Numbered from the stretch's first letter, positions 17,123 through 26,654 are shown. The stretch is DNA of 42,357 nucleotides from Planctomycetaceae bacterium (GCA_009778035.1 WRKP01000021.1:1-42357); one strand, 5' to 3'. A program made the numbers and translations. The notes: a model not told the origin generated them from the letters alone.

Positions 17123-17791
17123 GTGCCACAACAACGCTTTCGCATTCGATTCAGCAAATTAGATCGACTCAAGTTCATCGGACACATCGACTTACTCCGA
17201 ACGCTTGAGTCACTGTTCCGACGCGCGAGGTTGCCGATTGCAATGAGTTGCGGATTTCATCCCAAGTTGCGGATGAGTTTTCCCTGCGCACTCGCCCTCG
17301 GATTTGAAAGCGTTGACGAAGTGCTCGAATTGACAATGAACGACGCAGCCGATCCGATTGAGGCCGATTCTCTGCTCGCCCAGTTGAATCAACATACGCT
17401 CGAAGGCCTGCATTTTCATTCGGCCCGTTTGCTCCACGACGGCGAAAAAAAGGCCCAACTCGCGTCGTCGATATTTCATATGACGATTCCGGCGGAGTTT
17501 CGTGAGCGAACGGCCACCCGAATTACGGCCTTTTTGGCCGAAACGTCGTTGCAGATTTCTAAAGTGAAGAGCAAATCGTCGGGCAAGTCTGTCGATGTCC
17601 GCCGAGCGGTTTTGCAAATGTCGTTGGATGCTGCGTCGGGCGAATTAGTGGTTGAATTGCAGCCGCAGCCGGGCCCCGAGGCGGGCGTCAAGGAAGTCCT
17701 GGCGGCACTCGGCCTCGAAGAGGAACTGTTTAAGACGATTTTTCCCAAACGTATTCGCTGCCGACTGGCCGAAGATGCCGCAACCCGCTGA
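17123..17791 (+). CDS. DUF2344 / TIGR03936 radical-SAM-linked protein
   Basis: A 222-residue protein of the family often fused to or encoded next to a radical SAM enzyme in other bacteria. The hallmark N-terminus is clear: RFRIRFSKLDRLKFIGHIDL, LRTLESLFRRARLPIAMSCGFHPKLRMSFPCALALG and the VDEVLEL strand. Here neither the radical SAM partner nor ribonuclease E/G, both frequent neighbours, is present. The family's biochemical role is not known to me. The start is GTG at 17123; no Shine-Dalgarno is visible. Confidence 0.8.
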   Translation: MPQQRFRIRFSKLDRLKFIGHIDLLRTLESLFRRARLPIAMSCGFHPKLRMSFPCALALGFESVDEVLELTMNDAADPIEADSLLAQLNQHTLEGLHFHSARLLHDGEKKAQLASSIFHMTIPAEFRERTATRITAFLAETSLQISKVKSKSSGKSVDVRRAVLQMSLDAASGELVVELQPQPGPEAGVKEVLAALGLEEELFKTIFPKRIRCRLAEDAATR

Positions 17792-17866
17792 AATTTCTTC
17801 AACTTTGACCTCGGAATTGCCGATATAACCGTTGCAATCAGTCCTTTTACAACGGGAGCATATCCA

Positions 17867-18160
17867 ATGGCAGGCATTCACGAAGTTGACTCTCTCTTGC
17901 ATCAAGTACGGCGCACAGCCCGGCAATTTCGATTTTCCGAAGATGCCGCCATTTCTCAGCAGATTTTACTGTTCGGCGACTGTTTTTACGGTTATCGCTT
18001 TGTTGCGACAGAATTTACGGCCGTTTGGTCGGCAGTCGAACAAACGTTCAAATTATTCGACCATACCAATCAACTGCTTGGCGTTTTTCCCGCATTGGAA
18101 CTTGCAGTTGAAAGCACCGGCGATATGATTTCCGCAACGACGCAGCGCAAGGTGGCCTGA
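17867..18160 (+). CDS. Unrecognised 97-residue protein
   Basis: A small soluble protein with a helical composition (EVDSLLHQVRRTARQFRFS, VWSAVEQTFKLFDHTNQLL). I do not recognise the family. It is supported as real by GGGAG at 17854-17858, 8 nt before the ATG, and by codon use like that of its neighbours. It begins 75 nt after the DUF2344 gene and ends 53 nt before aroB, so it may be transcribed with either. Confidence 0.6.
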   Translation: MAGIHEVDSLLHQVRRTARQFRFSEDAAISQQILLFGDCFYGYRFVATEFTAVWSAVEQTFKLFDHTNQLLGVFPALELAVESTGDMISATTQRKVA

Positions 18161-18213
18161 TTTATGGTATAAATGTTCCGATATGCTGAACGAACGCTTT
18201 CTAACTCCCCCAA

Positions 18214-19281
18214 ATGCTCGTTCCCGTCTCGCTCGGTTCCCGAAGTTATGAAATTGCCGTCGGAAGCACTTGCTTGCACGACGTCGGCTCGCTCCTCGCC
18301 GGTTTCAAACCCGTTTCGTCAGCAATCGTCCTGACCGACGAAAACGTCCATCGCTTCGGCTACGCCGAACGCGTCGCGGCATCGGTTGCCGAGGCTGGTA
18401 TCAATGTTCATGTCCTTTCCGTTGCTGCGGGAGAGCAAAGCAAAACGATTGAAACCGCAAACACACTCTGGGAATCGCTTCTTGAAGATGCCGTCGACCG
18501 CAAAGCCGTCCTGCTCACCGTCGGCGGCGGCGTGATCGGCGATCTCGGCGGCTTCGTTGCGGCAACGTACGCCCGGGGAATTCGGTTTTTCCAGGTTCCC
18601 ACCACGCTTCTTGCCCAAGTTGACAGCAGTGTCGGCGGGAAAGTCGGGATTGATTTGACTGCCGGAAAAAATATGGTCGGTGCGTTTCACCAGCCGCTCG
18701 GCGTGTTGGTCGATACCGAAACGCTCCAAACCCTGCCGGAAGAACAGTATTTAAGCGGACTCGGCGAAGTCGTCAAATACGGCGTTTCGCTCGATGCCGG
18801 CCTGTTTCAATTTATCGAAGATAATATCGAACCGATCAAACGCCGGGACAATATCGTCCTGCAAAAAATCGTTGCCGAATGTTGTCGAATCAAAGCCCAA
18901 ATCGTTGCCGAGGATGAATTTGAAACGACGGGCCGACGGATTTTGCTGAACTATGGACACACATTCGGACATGCGTTTGAGGTGTTGAGCAATTATGCGA
19001 TATTGCATGGCTTGGCGGTTTCGATGGGAGCGATTTGTGCGGCTCGGCTTGCGTTGCGGCTGGGTTTGGTGGATGACGCGTTTTTGGAGCGTCAAATTGC
19101 ATTGCATTGTGCATTGGATTTGCCGACGGAGTATCCTGGGGTTTTGGAACGGGAGCGTGCGATTGAGTTAATGCGTCGGGACAAGAAGTCGGAGTTTGGC
19201 AGATTGCGTTTCGTATTGCCGACGGATTTGGGCCGATGTCGGGTCGTCGAGGGTATCGAGCCGCATGATGTGTTTTCGTAG
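18214..19281 (+). CDS. aroB: 3-Dehydroquinate synthase
   Basis: A 355-residue NAD- and metal-dependent enzyme that cyclises DAHP to 3-dehydroquinate, the second step of the shikimate pathway. Visible features: VLTDENV near the N-terminus, AGEQSKTIET, the NAD-binding GGGVIGDLGGFVAATYARGI, PTTLLAQVDSSVGGKVGID, KNMVGAFHQP and the metal ligands in GHTFGHAFE. A C-terminal RDKKSEFGRLRFVLP closes the fold. Length is normal. The ATG at 18214 is preceded by a C-rich stretch without Shine-Dalgarno; TATAAA near 18171 may be its -10. Confidence 0.93.
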   Translation: MLVPVSLGSRSYEIAVGSTCLHDVGSLLAGFKPVSSAIVLTDENVHRFGYAERVAASVAEAGINVHVLSVAAGEQSKTIETANTLWESLLEDAVDRKAVLLTVGGGVIGDLGGFVAATYARGIRFFQVPTTLLAQVDSSVGGKVGIDLTAGKNMVGAFHQPLGVLVDTETLQTLPEEQYLSGLGEVVKYGVSLDAGLFQFIEDNIEPIKRRDNIVLQKIVAECCRIKAQIVAEDEFETTGRRILLNYGHTFGHAFEVLSNYAILHGLAVSMGAICAARLALRLGLVDDAFLERQIALHCALDLPTEYPGVLERERAIELMRRDKKSEFGRLRFVLPTDLGRCRVVEGIEPHDVFS

Positions 19282-19382
19282 ACGCGTTCGGAACTGTCAT
19301 TGCGGCGTGAGGCGGAAGCCAGACATTGCGATTGAGATGGTGATCTTGCCTGTCAACAGCCGAATGCAAAGCCTTGGATTGC

Positions 19383-19410
19383 TTGACAATCACGCTATCT
19401 GACATAAAAT
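19383..19410 (+). promoter_or_regulatory. mutS promoter
   Basis: A perfect TTGACA (19383-19388), a 16-nt spacer and TAAAAT (19405-19410). The ATG at 19423 follows after 12 nt, so the leader would be about 6 nt and the message nearly leaderless. Confidence 0.65.
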
Positions 19411-19422
19411 AGTGTCCAGTAC

Positions 19423-22068
19423 ATGCCCTTTTACAACACTCCCAAACCTGAAACGCCGATGATGCGGCAGTTTCACGAAGCCAAAAAAGCCTGTCCCGAA
19501 GCCCTGCTCCTCTTTCGGCTCGGCGACTTTTACGAAACGTTCCTCGATGATGCGAAAATCGCCGCCAAAATACTCGGAATCGCCCTCACCAGCCGAGATA
19601 AAGGCCCCAACGGGATGCCTATGGCCGGTTTTCCACACCACCAACTCGACTCCTACATCGCCAAAATTATCGCCGCAGGATACCGAGTTGCCGTCTGCGA
19701 CCAAGTCGAAGACCCCAAAAAAGCAAAAGGAATCGTCAAACGGGCCATCACTCGCATCGTTTCCGCCGGAACTGTTACCGAAGAAACTCTCCTCAATCCC
19801 AAAACGTTTAACTACCTCGCCGCCGTCTGCCAAGACCACCGCGCCCCGAAACTCGGGCATTTTACGGAATTTTGGGGACTCGCCTGGGTCGAACTCTCGA
19901 CCGGAGATTTCTTCGCCGCAACCGTTCCCCATCACCAACTGCTGGAACACCTTGCCCGAATCGCCCCCTCCGAAATCCTGCACAGCGACAAAGGCCCCTT
20001 TAACCTGTTGCCGGAAAACTCTATCCTCCTGACCAAACGGCCCGATTGGACCTTCGGTTTTCGGACTGCACACGATACCCTCCTCAAACACTTCGGCACC
20101 ACGACGCTGGAAGGCTTCGGTTTCGCCGAAGAACCGGCCAAAATACCGGCAATTTGCGCCGCCGGGGCAATCATTGACTACCTCAACGAAACGCAAAAGC
20201 AGGCCTCCACGCAGATTGATGCCCTCATCCCCTATCAAACCGGCTCGCAACTCGAAATTGACGAAGCAACCCGAAAAAGCCTCGAAATTACCTCCACAAT
20301 TCGCGGCGGACATCGGCACGGCTCGCTCATCGGCGTCCTGGATCAATGTATTACTCCGATGGGTTCCCGGCACTTCGGCGATGCAATGACAGGCCCGCTG
20401 ACCGATATTGAACTCATCGAGGAACGGCAAGACGCCGTCGAGGAATGTTACAAAAACGATGCACTCGTCTCCGCAATCCGCGAACAACTCCGCAAAGTGC
20501 ATGATTTGACGCGGATTTTGACCCGGGTATTGCAAAACCGATGCACGCCGCGCGACCTGGCGGCAATCGCCCGAACGCTTCGGGTATTGCCCTTTTTCCG
20601 CGAAAAACTTGCGGAAACGGCCAGCCTGAGACTGCAAAAAGTCCGGGCCGACATTGATCCCTGCGAAGATTTGGCGTTGCTCCTTTCCGAGGCGTTGGAG
20701 GATAATCCGCCGGTGCTCGTTCGGGAAGGCGGGTTCATTCGGCCTGGCTTCAACAGCGAACTCGACGAACTTCGCGCTTTGCAAACGAGCGGCAAGGATT
20801 GGATTGCCAAATATCAAGCGTCGGAAATCGCCCGAACGGGAATCCCAACCCTGAAAGTCGGATTCAATGCCGTATTCGGCTACTACATCGAAATTACGAA
20901 CACGCATCACGCGAAGATTCCGGCTGATTATATCCGAAAGCAAACGCTGAAAAATGCGGAACGCTACATCACGCCGGAACTCAAAGAGTATGAGGAAAAA
21001 GTCCTGACGGCCAATGAAAGGGCAATCGCCCTGGAAATGGAAATTTTCGAGATGCTCCGGGCGAAAACCTGCGAATACAGGCCGGTTTTGCAGAAAATAT
21101 CACACGGGATTTCCCATCTGGATGTGATCACGATGTTTGCGGTGATTTCGCGCGAACGGGGATATTGCCGGCCAAAATTGGTCAAAGAGCCGATTTTGCA
21201 CATTATCGACGGTCGGCATCCCGTGTTGGACGTTTTGGGCCCGGCGGGAACATTTGTCCCGAATGATACCGTGATGAATTACGATGAAGGACAAATCCAA
21301 CTGATTACCGGCCCGAATATGGCGGGGAAAAGTACATTTATCCGCCAGACGGCATTGCTTTGCATTATGGCGCAGGCCGGTTGCTTTATCCCGGCGCGTG
21401 AGGCGGTGATTGGAATCAGCGACAGAGTTTTTGCCCGAGTGGGCGCAAGCGATGAAATCGCTCGGGGACACAGTACATTTATGGTCGAAATGACGGAAAC
21501 CGCACGGATTCTCCATCAGGCAACGCCGCACAGTTTGGTGATTTTGGATGAAGTCGGTAGGGGAACGAGTACGTATGATGGATTGTCGTTGGCCTGGGCG
21601 ATTGTGGAGCATATTCATGAGCAGATTGCGTGTCGCACGCTGTTTGCGACGCATTATCACGAGTTGACGGATTTATCGAAGGTGTTGGAGGGCCTGCAAA
21701 ACTTGAATGTTGCGGTGAAGGAGGAGCGTGGGGATGTGGTGTTTTTGCACAAGATTGTTCCGGGCGCGGCGGACAAGAGTTATGGGATTCATGTGGCGAA
21801 GTTAGCGGGCGTGCCGGGTTCTGTGGTGCAGCGTTCGCAGGAGATTTTAATTGAGTTGGAAAGAGAGCGTTCGCGAGATATTAGCCGTTCTGCCTTGCGG
21901 GGCGCACCGGAGCGTGGTGGTCGCAAATTTTCATCGGGCGCGATGCAATTTTCGTTATTTGGCGTGGATGATCATCCGGTCATATCGGAGTTGCAGAACA
22001 TGAATGTTGACGAGTTGAAGCCGACGGAGGCGTTGCAGTTGCTCGCCCAATGGAAAATGCTGGTGTGA
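19423..22068 (+). CDS. mutS: DNA mismatch repair protein MutS
   Basis: An 881-residue mismatch-recognition ATPase. Domain order is standard: mismatch-binding domain I with the GDFYETF motif (Phe36 stacks on the mismatch), connector, lever and clamp (about residues 270-560), ATPase domain with Walker A GPNMAGKSTF (near residue 630), the EIARGHSTFMVEM loop, Walker B LVILDEVGRGTSTYDG and the FATHYHELTDL motif, and a C-terminal region. Its length is that of MutS1. MutL is not in the window. It begins with a strong promoter and almost no leader. Confidence 0.96.
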   Translation: MPFYNTPKPETPMMRQFHEAKKACPEALLLFRLGDFYETFLDDAKIAAKILGIALTSRDKGPNGMPMAGFPHHQLDSYIAKIIAAGYRVAVCDQVEDPKKAKGIVKRAITRIVSAGTVTEETLLNPKTFNYLAAVCQDHRAPKLGHFTEFWGLAWVELSTGDFFAATVPHHQLLEHLARIAPSEILHSDKGPFNLLPENSILLTKRPDWTFGFRTAHDTLLKHFGTTTLEGFGFAEEPAKIPAICAAGAIIDYLNETQKQASTQIDALIPYQTGSQLEIDEATRKSLEITSTIRGGHRHGSLIGVLDQCITPMGSRHFGDAMTGPLTDIELIEERQDAVEECYKNDALVSAIREQLRKVHDLTRILTRVLQNRCTPRDLAAIARTLRVLPFFREKLAETASLRLQKVRADIDPCEDLALLLSEALEDNPPVLVREGGFIRPGFNSELDELRALQTSGKDWIAKYQASEIARTGIPTLKVGFNAVFGYYIEITNTHHAKIPADYIRKQTLKNAERYITPELKEYEEKVLTANERAIALEMEIFEMLRAKTCEYRPVLQKISHGISHLDVITMFAVISRERGYCRPKLVKEPILHIIDGRHPVLDVLGPAGTFVPNDTVMNYDEGQIQLITGPNMAGKSTFIRQTALLCIMAQAGCFIPAREAVIGISDRVFARVGASDEIARGHSTFMVEMTETARILHQATPHSLVILDEVGRGTSTYDGLSLAWAIVEHIHEQIACRTLFATHYHELTDLSKVLEGLQNLNVAVKEERGDVVFLHKIVPGAADKSYGIHVAKLAGVPGSVVQRSQEILIELERERSRDISRSALRGAPERGGRKFSSGAMQFSLFGVDDHPVISELQNMNVDELKPTEALQLLAQWKMLV

Positions 22069-22122
22069 CGGGACGCGTTTGCACACGTCCGCCATTGCGG
22101 GCATCGGAAGGGCTGGACGCTC

Positions 22123-22226
22123 CTCCGTCATCCCGGCGCAAGCCGGGAACCAGGGAAACGGAATACACGCCGCTCGGCTGGATTCCGGCGTGCGCCGGAA
22201 TGACGATTTTTTGTCCAAAGCAAAAA
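22123..22226 (+). repeat. Family C repeat
   Basis: Two hairpin-forming palindromes, CCCGGCGCAAGCCGGG and ATTCCGGCGTGCGCCGGAAT, joined by about 40 nt. The whole element is nearly identical, in inverse orientation, to 32951-33050. Repeats of this sequence type are common in many bacteria. It lies between mutS and the 3' end of pstS. Confidence 0.7.
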
Positions 22227-22236
22227 TGAACACGCT

Positions 22237-23064
22237 CTAATAACTCGTCAGCGGAATGAATCCCTTCGCACTGATAATATCATGCCCCTCTTCGGTCAGG
22301 AAAAAGTTGCAAAATTGATACAACGGCGTGCCCAATTCAGGGTAGCCGTCCGTGAATAAAAACAATGGCCGAGACAACCTGTACGTCCCATTGGCAATGG
22401 TCGTCCGCGTCGGCATCACGCCCTCATAACGCACCGCCTCGACGCCCCGCGTAACAAAACCAAGGCCCGCATAGCCAATCGCGCCCTCCGTCGTGCTGAC
22501 CCGAGTGAACATTGCCGGATTCGAACTCACAAATTCAATCCGTGCACCCATCCTCTCGGAATCGATCGCCATTTGATGAAACACTTCATACGTTCCGCTT
22601 GCGGTATCGCGGCTGATTGCCACAATCGGCAAGTTGGGTCCGCCGAGTTCCCGCCAGTTTGTGAACTCGCCGGTATAGATTTTTTTGACCTGTTCCTTGC
22701 TCAAACTCCGTACAGGATTGGTCGGATGCACGATAAGGCACACGCTGTCCAGGCAGATTGCGAAGGGAACCAACATTCGACCAGCCGCGACGGCTCGGGT
22801 GTATTCATCGGATCGCATAAATCGGCTCATCATCGCGACATCGCATCGTCCTTCGACGAGGGCGGTTGCACCTTCGCCGGAGCCCGCTTTTTTAACAGAA
22901 AATCGAACGTCGGGCGTTTGGGCATTGAAAGCACTGACAAAGGCATCGACGACGGGGCCGACCGTCGTGGAGCCGTCGATACGGATTTCGCCTTGGGCGA
23001 AACTGGGCTTTGCCGACAGGCAAAGGGCTAAAACGCATAAACCGAGAATGTGTGTTTGTTTCAT
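22237..23064 (-). CDS. pstS: Phosphate-binding protein PstS-like
   Basis: A 275-residue exported substrate-binding protein of the PBP-like (PstS) family. A signal peptide (residues 1-23, ending SFAQ) is followed by IRIDGSTTVGPV, the typical first phosphate-binding loop, then GSGEGATAL, DVAMMSR, the strand-loop VKKIYTGEFTNW, SRDTASGTYEVF and GAIGYAGLGF. Such proteins bind phosphate in the periplasm for the PstCAB transporter. No pstC, pstA, pstB or phoU is nearby, so it may work with a distant transporter or in sensing. It is transcribed toward mutS. Confidence 0.85.
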   Translation of the reverse strand: MKQTHILGLCVLALCLSAKPSFAQGEIRIDGSTTVGPVVDAFVSAFNAQTPDVRFSVKKAGSGEGATALVEGRCDVAMMSRFMRSDEYTRAVAAGRMLVPFAICLDSVCLIVHPTNPVRSLSKEQVKKIYTGEFTNWRELGGPNLPIVAISRDTASGTYEVFHQMAIDSERMGARIEFVSSNPAMFTRVSTTEGAIGYAGLGFVTRGVEAVRYEGVMPTRTTIANGTYRLSRPLFLFTDGYPELGTPLYQFCNFFLTEEGHDIISAKGFIPLTSY

Positions 23065-23182
23065 AGATTTGTCTTGTTATGGATTGAATTGGCACTCAAT
23101 CTAACAGAACGGCATTAAAAATAAATAAGGGAATTATTAAAATTGCGTTAGGCAGATGCCGAATTGGCTGGACTCGCTTTCG

Positions 23183-23206
23183 TCATTCCGGCGTGTGCCG
23201 GAATGA
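23183..23206 (+). repeat. Half copy of family C repeat
   Basis: The palindrome CATTCCGGCGTGTGCCGGAATG matches one arm of the family C elements. It stands between the divergent pstS and ptsI genes. Confidence 0.55.
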
Positions 23207-23221
23207 CACCGAACACGTCTA

Positions 23222-23250
23222 TTGACAATCATCCCTTCATTTGCTATAAA
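23222..23250 (+). promoter_or_regulatory. ptsI promoter
   Basis: TTGACA (23222-23227), a 17-nt spacer and TATAAA (23245-23250), an almost ideal sigma70 promoter. It leaves a leader of about 26 nt to the ATG at 23283, which has a weak purine-rich site (GAGG). Confidence 0.65.
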
Positions 23251-23282
23251 ATTGCCGGTACAATCCAACCATAGAGGCAGGT

Positions 23283-25067
23283 ATGGGAGACAATTCTCAC
23301 ACTGTTCACTCAACGATGAAAACGGTCTTCGGGATTCCCGTCTCCACAGGAATCGCCATCGGAAAAGCATTCGTTCAAGCAACCGAAGGATTCCGTATTC
23401 CCGAACAAACTATTCCCGCCAATGCCTTTGAAGCCGAAATCAAACGGTTTCAAACCGCCCTCCAATTTGCCAAAGACGAAATCATCGTCAATCGCGAATC
23501 AACCAAAATCGCCCTCGGCCAAACCTTTGCCGACATCTTCGAAGCACAATTACAAATCCTTATGGAACCCGCCTTCCAAGGCGAAATGGAAGCGTTGATC
23601 CGCAACCGATTCTTTTCCGCGGAACACGCCGTAACCGCCGTTATGCGGAAAAATATGGACATTTTCCGCCAAATCGACAACAATTACATTGCCGAAAAGG
23701 TTAATGATCTTCGCGACATCGAAAAACGGCTCCTTCGGCATCTTCTCGGTGCCCGCAAGGAAGTGCTCGGTCAATTAAGTTCGCCGGTGATCCTGCTCTC
23801 CAGCAATCTCACGCCGAGCGAAACTGCCAATTTGGACAAACGGTTCATTCAGGCAATCGTTACCGAACAGGGCGGAGCCGTCGGGCATACCGCGATTTTG
23901 GCGGCGGCCCTCGAAATCCCCTGCGTCGTCGGAGTCGGGGAATTTATCGCCAAAGTCGACGGCGGCGATTTGATTATCGTCGACGCAAACAGCGGAAGCG
24001 TCGTAATTTGCCCTAATGAAGAGGTCATTGAGCAGTATCAAAAAATCCAGGATATTGAAACCTCCCGAATCGAATGTCTTGATTCGTACCGGCAATTACC
24101 CGCCGTAACGACGGACGGGACGATGATTGCAATTCACGCAAACATTGAATTCCCTAATGAAGCGGAAAATGCCATCCAACGCGGAGCCGAGGGAATCGGA
24201 CTGTTCCGCACGGAATTTCTCTATCTAATCCAGGACAAAGACCCCACGGAAGACGAGCATTTTGAGGCATACAAAAGCGTTGCGGAGACGATGCAAGGCC
24301 GGCCTGTAACGATTCGGACGTTCGACTTCGGCGATGATAAAGCATTGGATCGGCTCGGGACCATTCGGGAGCATAATCCGGCATTGGGAATGCGCGGCGT
24401 GCGGTTGGCGCTGAAACGTTGGTCGCTGTTTCGCTGTCAACTTCGGGCGATCCTTCGGGCAAGCATCTACGGCGACTTGCATGTGATGTTTCCGATGATT
24501 TCGACGGTGAAGGAATTCCGTCAGGCCAAGCGGATGGCCGTACAGGAAGTGATGGATGAACTCCGCGAGGCTGGTATTCCTTTTAATCCAGACATTCAAA
24601 TCGGCATGATGGTTGAGGTTCCTTCGGCGGTGGTCATGTTGGACCGGTTTTCGGAAGATGCCGACTTTTACAGCATCGGAACGAACGATTTAACGCAATA
24701 TACATTGGCGGTCGATCGGGGAAACAGCGGCGTCAATCATTTATTTAATGTGGATGATCCGGCGGTATTGCGGATGATTTGGCATACGGTTCGCGTTGCG
24801 GGCCGGCGTGATATTCCGTTATCGCTTTGCGGCCAGGTCGGATCGAACATCTTTAACATCGTAACGTTGATTGGTTTGGGCATACGGACGATCAGTTGCG
24901 CACCGAGCAGCATTGCTCGGATGAAACAGATATGTCGGCATATCTCGCTGGACGATTGCAAGATGATCGCCCGCAATGCGATACGGATGTCGGAGGCCAA
25001 GAACATCCAAGATTATGTGAAAAATTCGCTGCAAAAGGTCGCGCCGGTGCTGTTCGAGCCGGGCTAA
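23283..25067 (+). CDS. ptsI: Phosphoenolpyruvate-protein phosphotransferase (enzyme I)
   Basis: Enzyme I of the phosphotransferase system moves phosphate from PEP to HPr. Visible: the N-terminal GIPVSTGIAIGKAFV, the phosphorylated His in GGAVGHTAILA (residue 202 from this start, 191 from an internal Met at 23316, closer to the usual position), GIGLFRTEFLY, the PEP-binding RTFDFGDDK, NPALGMRGVR, MFPMI, GMMVEVPSA, SIGTNDLTQY and the catalytic Cys in SLCGQ. At 594 residues the length is normal. The start could also be 23316. No HPr, EII or HPr kinase gene is nearby; in bacteria without sugar EIIs such orphan systems are often regulatory. Confidence 0.93.
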   Translation: MGDNSHTVHSTMKTVFGIPVSTGIAIGKAFVQATEGFRIPEQTIPANAFEAEIKRFQTALQFAKDEIIVNRESTKIALGQTFADIFEAQLQILMEPAFQGEMEALIRNRFFSAEHAVTAVMRKNMDIFRQIDNNYIAEKVNDLRDIEKRLLRHLLGARKEVLGQLSSPVILLSSNLTPSETANLDKRFIQAIVTEQGGAVGHTAILAAALEIPCVVGVGEFIAKVDGGDLIIVDANSGSVVICPNEEVIEQYQKIQDIETSRIECLDSYRQLPAVTTDGTMIAIHANIEFPNEAENAIQRGAEGIGLFRTEFLYLIQDKDPTEDEHFEAYKSVAETMQGRPVTIRTFDFGDDKALDRLGTIREHNPALGMRGVRLALKRWSLFRCQLRAILRASIYGDLHVMFPMISTVKEFRQAKRMAVQEVMDELREAGIPFNPDIQIGMMVEVPSAVVMLDRFSEDADFYSIGTNDLTQYTLAVDRGNSGVNHLFNVDDPAVLRMIWHTVRVAGRRDIPLSLCGQVGSNIFNIVTLIGLGIRTISCAPSSIARMKQICRHISLDDCKMIARNAIRMSEAKNIQDYVKNSLQKVAPVLFEPG

Positions 25068-25107
25068 TGCCGAAATGACGGTTTCCGAAATGCAAAAAAA
25101 TAAACTC

Positions 25108-26565
25108 ATGAAACACCTATTCCATTGCTTTTTAGTTACCTGGGCCTTGGTGCTGTGGCTCCCGTTGGCCATTGCCGACGCGGCGGAGATACGGCCGCCA
25201 AACATCGTCATCGTTTTTATGGATGATCTGGGCTATGCCGACATTGCTCCCTTCGGCGGAGATATTCCCACTCCGCACCTCGACCAACTCGCATCCGAAG
25301 GCCGCCGGTTTACCAACTTTGCCGTAACCTCAGCCGTCTGCTCCGCCTCCCGTGCCGCTTTGCTGACCGGCTGCTATCATCGACGAGTCGGCATCAGCGG
25401 AGCACTATGGCCAAACGCCGACATCGGCTTGCATCCCGATGAAGAAACCATTGCCGACATCGTGAAGAAAAAAAACTACGCAACCGCGTGTTTCGGGAAA
25501 TGGCACCTCGGCGACCATCCCGAATTTTGGCCGCTTAATCAGGGATTCGACGAATTTTTCGGTATTCCCTACTCCAACGATATGTGGCCGTACCATCCCG
25601 AACCTAATATGGCACGGCAATTCCCGCCGCTTCGCCACATCGAAGGCTCCAATCGGCTTGATGAACCCATCACGGCGGAGATGCAGCGGAATCTGACAAC
25701 CTGGTATACCGAACGGGCCGTGCAATTCATCGAAAAAAACAAGGACAAACCGTTTTTTCTCTATGTCCCGCACCCGATGCCGCACGTTCCGCTATTCGTC
25801 AGCGATAAATTTGAGGGAAAGAGCGGACATGGACTGTACGGCGATGTTATCCAGGAAATCGACTGGTCGGTCGGCCAAATTGCGGAGACGCTGCGCCGGT
25901 TGGAGTTAGGCAAAAACACGCTGCTCATCGTAACTTCGGATAACGGCCCTTGGCTGTCCTATGGGAACCATGCGGGCAGTTCGGGCCCGTTACGGGAAGG
26001 CAAAGGCACTTCGTTTGAGGGCGGCGTTCGGGTGCCGACCTTATTTTGGTGGCCAGGCCGAATCCCGGCGAATACGGCTTGCGATCAATTAGCCGCGACC
26101 ATTGACATATTGCCGACGGTTGCTCATTTGGTGGGGGTGCCGTTGCCGGAAAGGAAGATTGACGGCAAGGACATTCGGCCATTGATTTTTGGCGAATCTG
26201 GTGCGAAGTCGCCGTATGATGAGGCAAATAATGCTTTTGCGATTTATTTCAATCGGCAACTGCAGGCGGTGCGAGATACTCGTTGGAAGTTGGTTTTTCC
26301 GCATCAATATCGGACGATGCGTGGCCAAACGCCGGGAATGGATGGTTTGCCGAGGCCGTATGCTCAGGGCAGTGCGGCATTTGCGTTGTATGATTTGGAG
26401 AATGACATTGGTGAAATGCGGGATGTATCGTCGGAGCATCCGGGTGTTGTCGAGCGATTGCGTGCTTTTGCGGATGCTATTCGGGCGGAACTTGGAGAGG
26501 GCACCGAGCAGGGTTCTGGCGTGCGTCCGGCGGGAAGCATTGCAGAATTGCGTGGAGCGAATTAG
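25108..26565 (+). CDS. Sulfatase (arylsulfatase family)
   Basis: A 485-residue exported hydrolase of sulfate esters. The start at 25108 is chosen because it gives a clean signal peptide (MKHLFHCFLVTWALVLWLPL, cut near ADA); the frame is also open from 25075. The catalytic core shows IVIVFMDDLGYADIAPFGG (metal-binding Asp pair), the CSASR motif whose Cys (residue 78) is converted to formylglycine, YATACFGKWHLGD, TSDNGPW near residue 280, and GKGTSFEGGVRVP. Planctomycetes carry many such enzymes for sulfated polysaccharides; the substrate cannot be read here. It begins 40 nt after ptsI and converges with the protease gene. Confidence 0.9.
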   Translation: MKHLFHCFLVTWALVLWLPLAIADAAEIRPPNIVIVFMDDLGYADIAPFGGDIPTPHLDQLASEGRRFTNFAVTSAVCSASRAALLTGCYHRRVGISGALWPNADIGLHPDEETIADIVKKKNYATACFGKWHLGDHPEFWPLNQGFDEFFGIPYSNDMWPYHPEPNMARQFPPLRHIEGSNRLDEPITAEMQRNLTTWYTERAVQFIEKNKDKPFFLYVPHPMPHVPLFVSDKFEGKSGHGLYGDVIQEIDWSVGQIAETLRRLELGKNTLLIVTSDNGPWLSYGNHAGSSGPLREGKGTSFEGGVRVPTLFWWPGRIPANTACDQLAATIDILPTVAHLVGVPLPERKIDGKDIRPLIFGESGAKSPYDEANNAFAIYFNRQLQAVRDTRWKLVFPHQYRTMRGQTPGMDGLPRPYAQGSAAFALYDLENDIGEMRDVSSEHPGVVERLRAFADAIRAELGEGTEQGSGVRPAGSIAELRGAN

Positions 26566-26570
26566 CGAAA

Positions 26571-26647
26571 GAGCCGGGGGCGTTAGCCCCCGGGTTTTTC
26601 GACATAGATATTCTTCGATAGACTCACCCGGGGGACGCCCCCGGCTC
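26571..26647. repeat. Family B repeat, second copy
   Basis: The arms (26571-26595 and 26626-26647) and the spacer match 8131-8220; the right arm has a 3-bp deletion and the flanks are less perfect. It fills the gap between two convergent genes, where its strong hairpin could also end transcription. Confidence 0.75.
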
Positions 26648-26654
26648 GTGCTCG

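Noticed and set aside
17819-17826. GCCGATAT as a sigma28 -10 for the 17867 gene
   Set aside because: No TAAA at correct distance, and GCCGAT is a frequent hexamer in this genome.
19390-20943. 517-codon minus-strand frame opposite mutS
   Set aside because: It mirrors the mutS codons exactly and has shadow-like composition; MutS is unambiguous.
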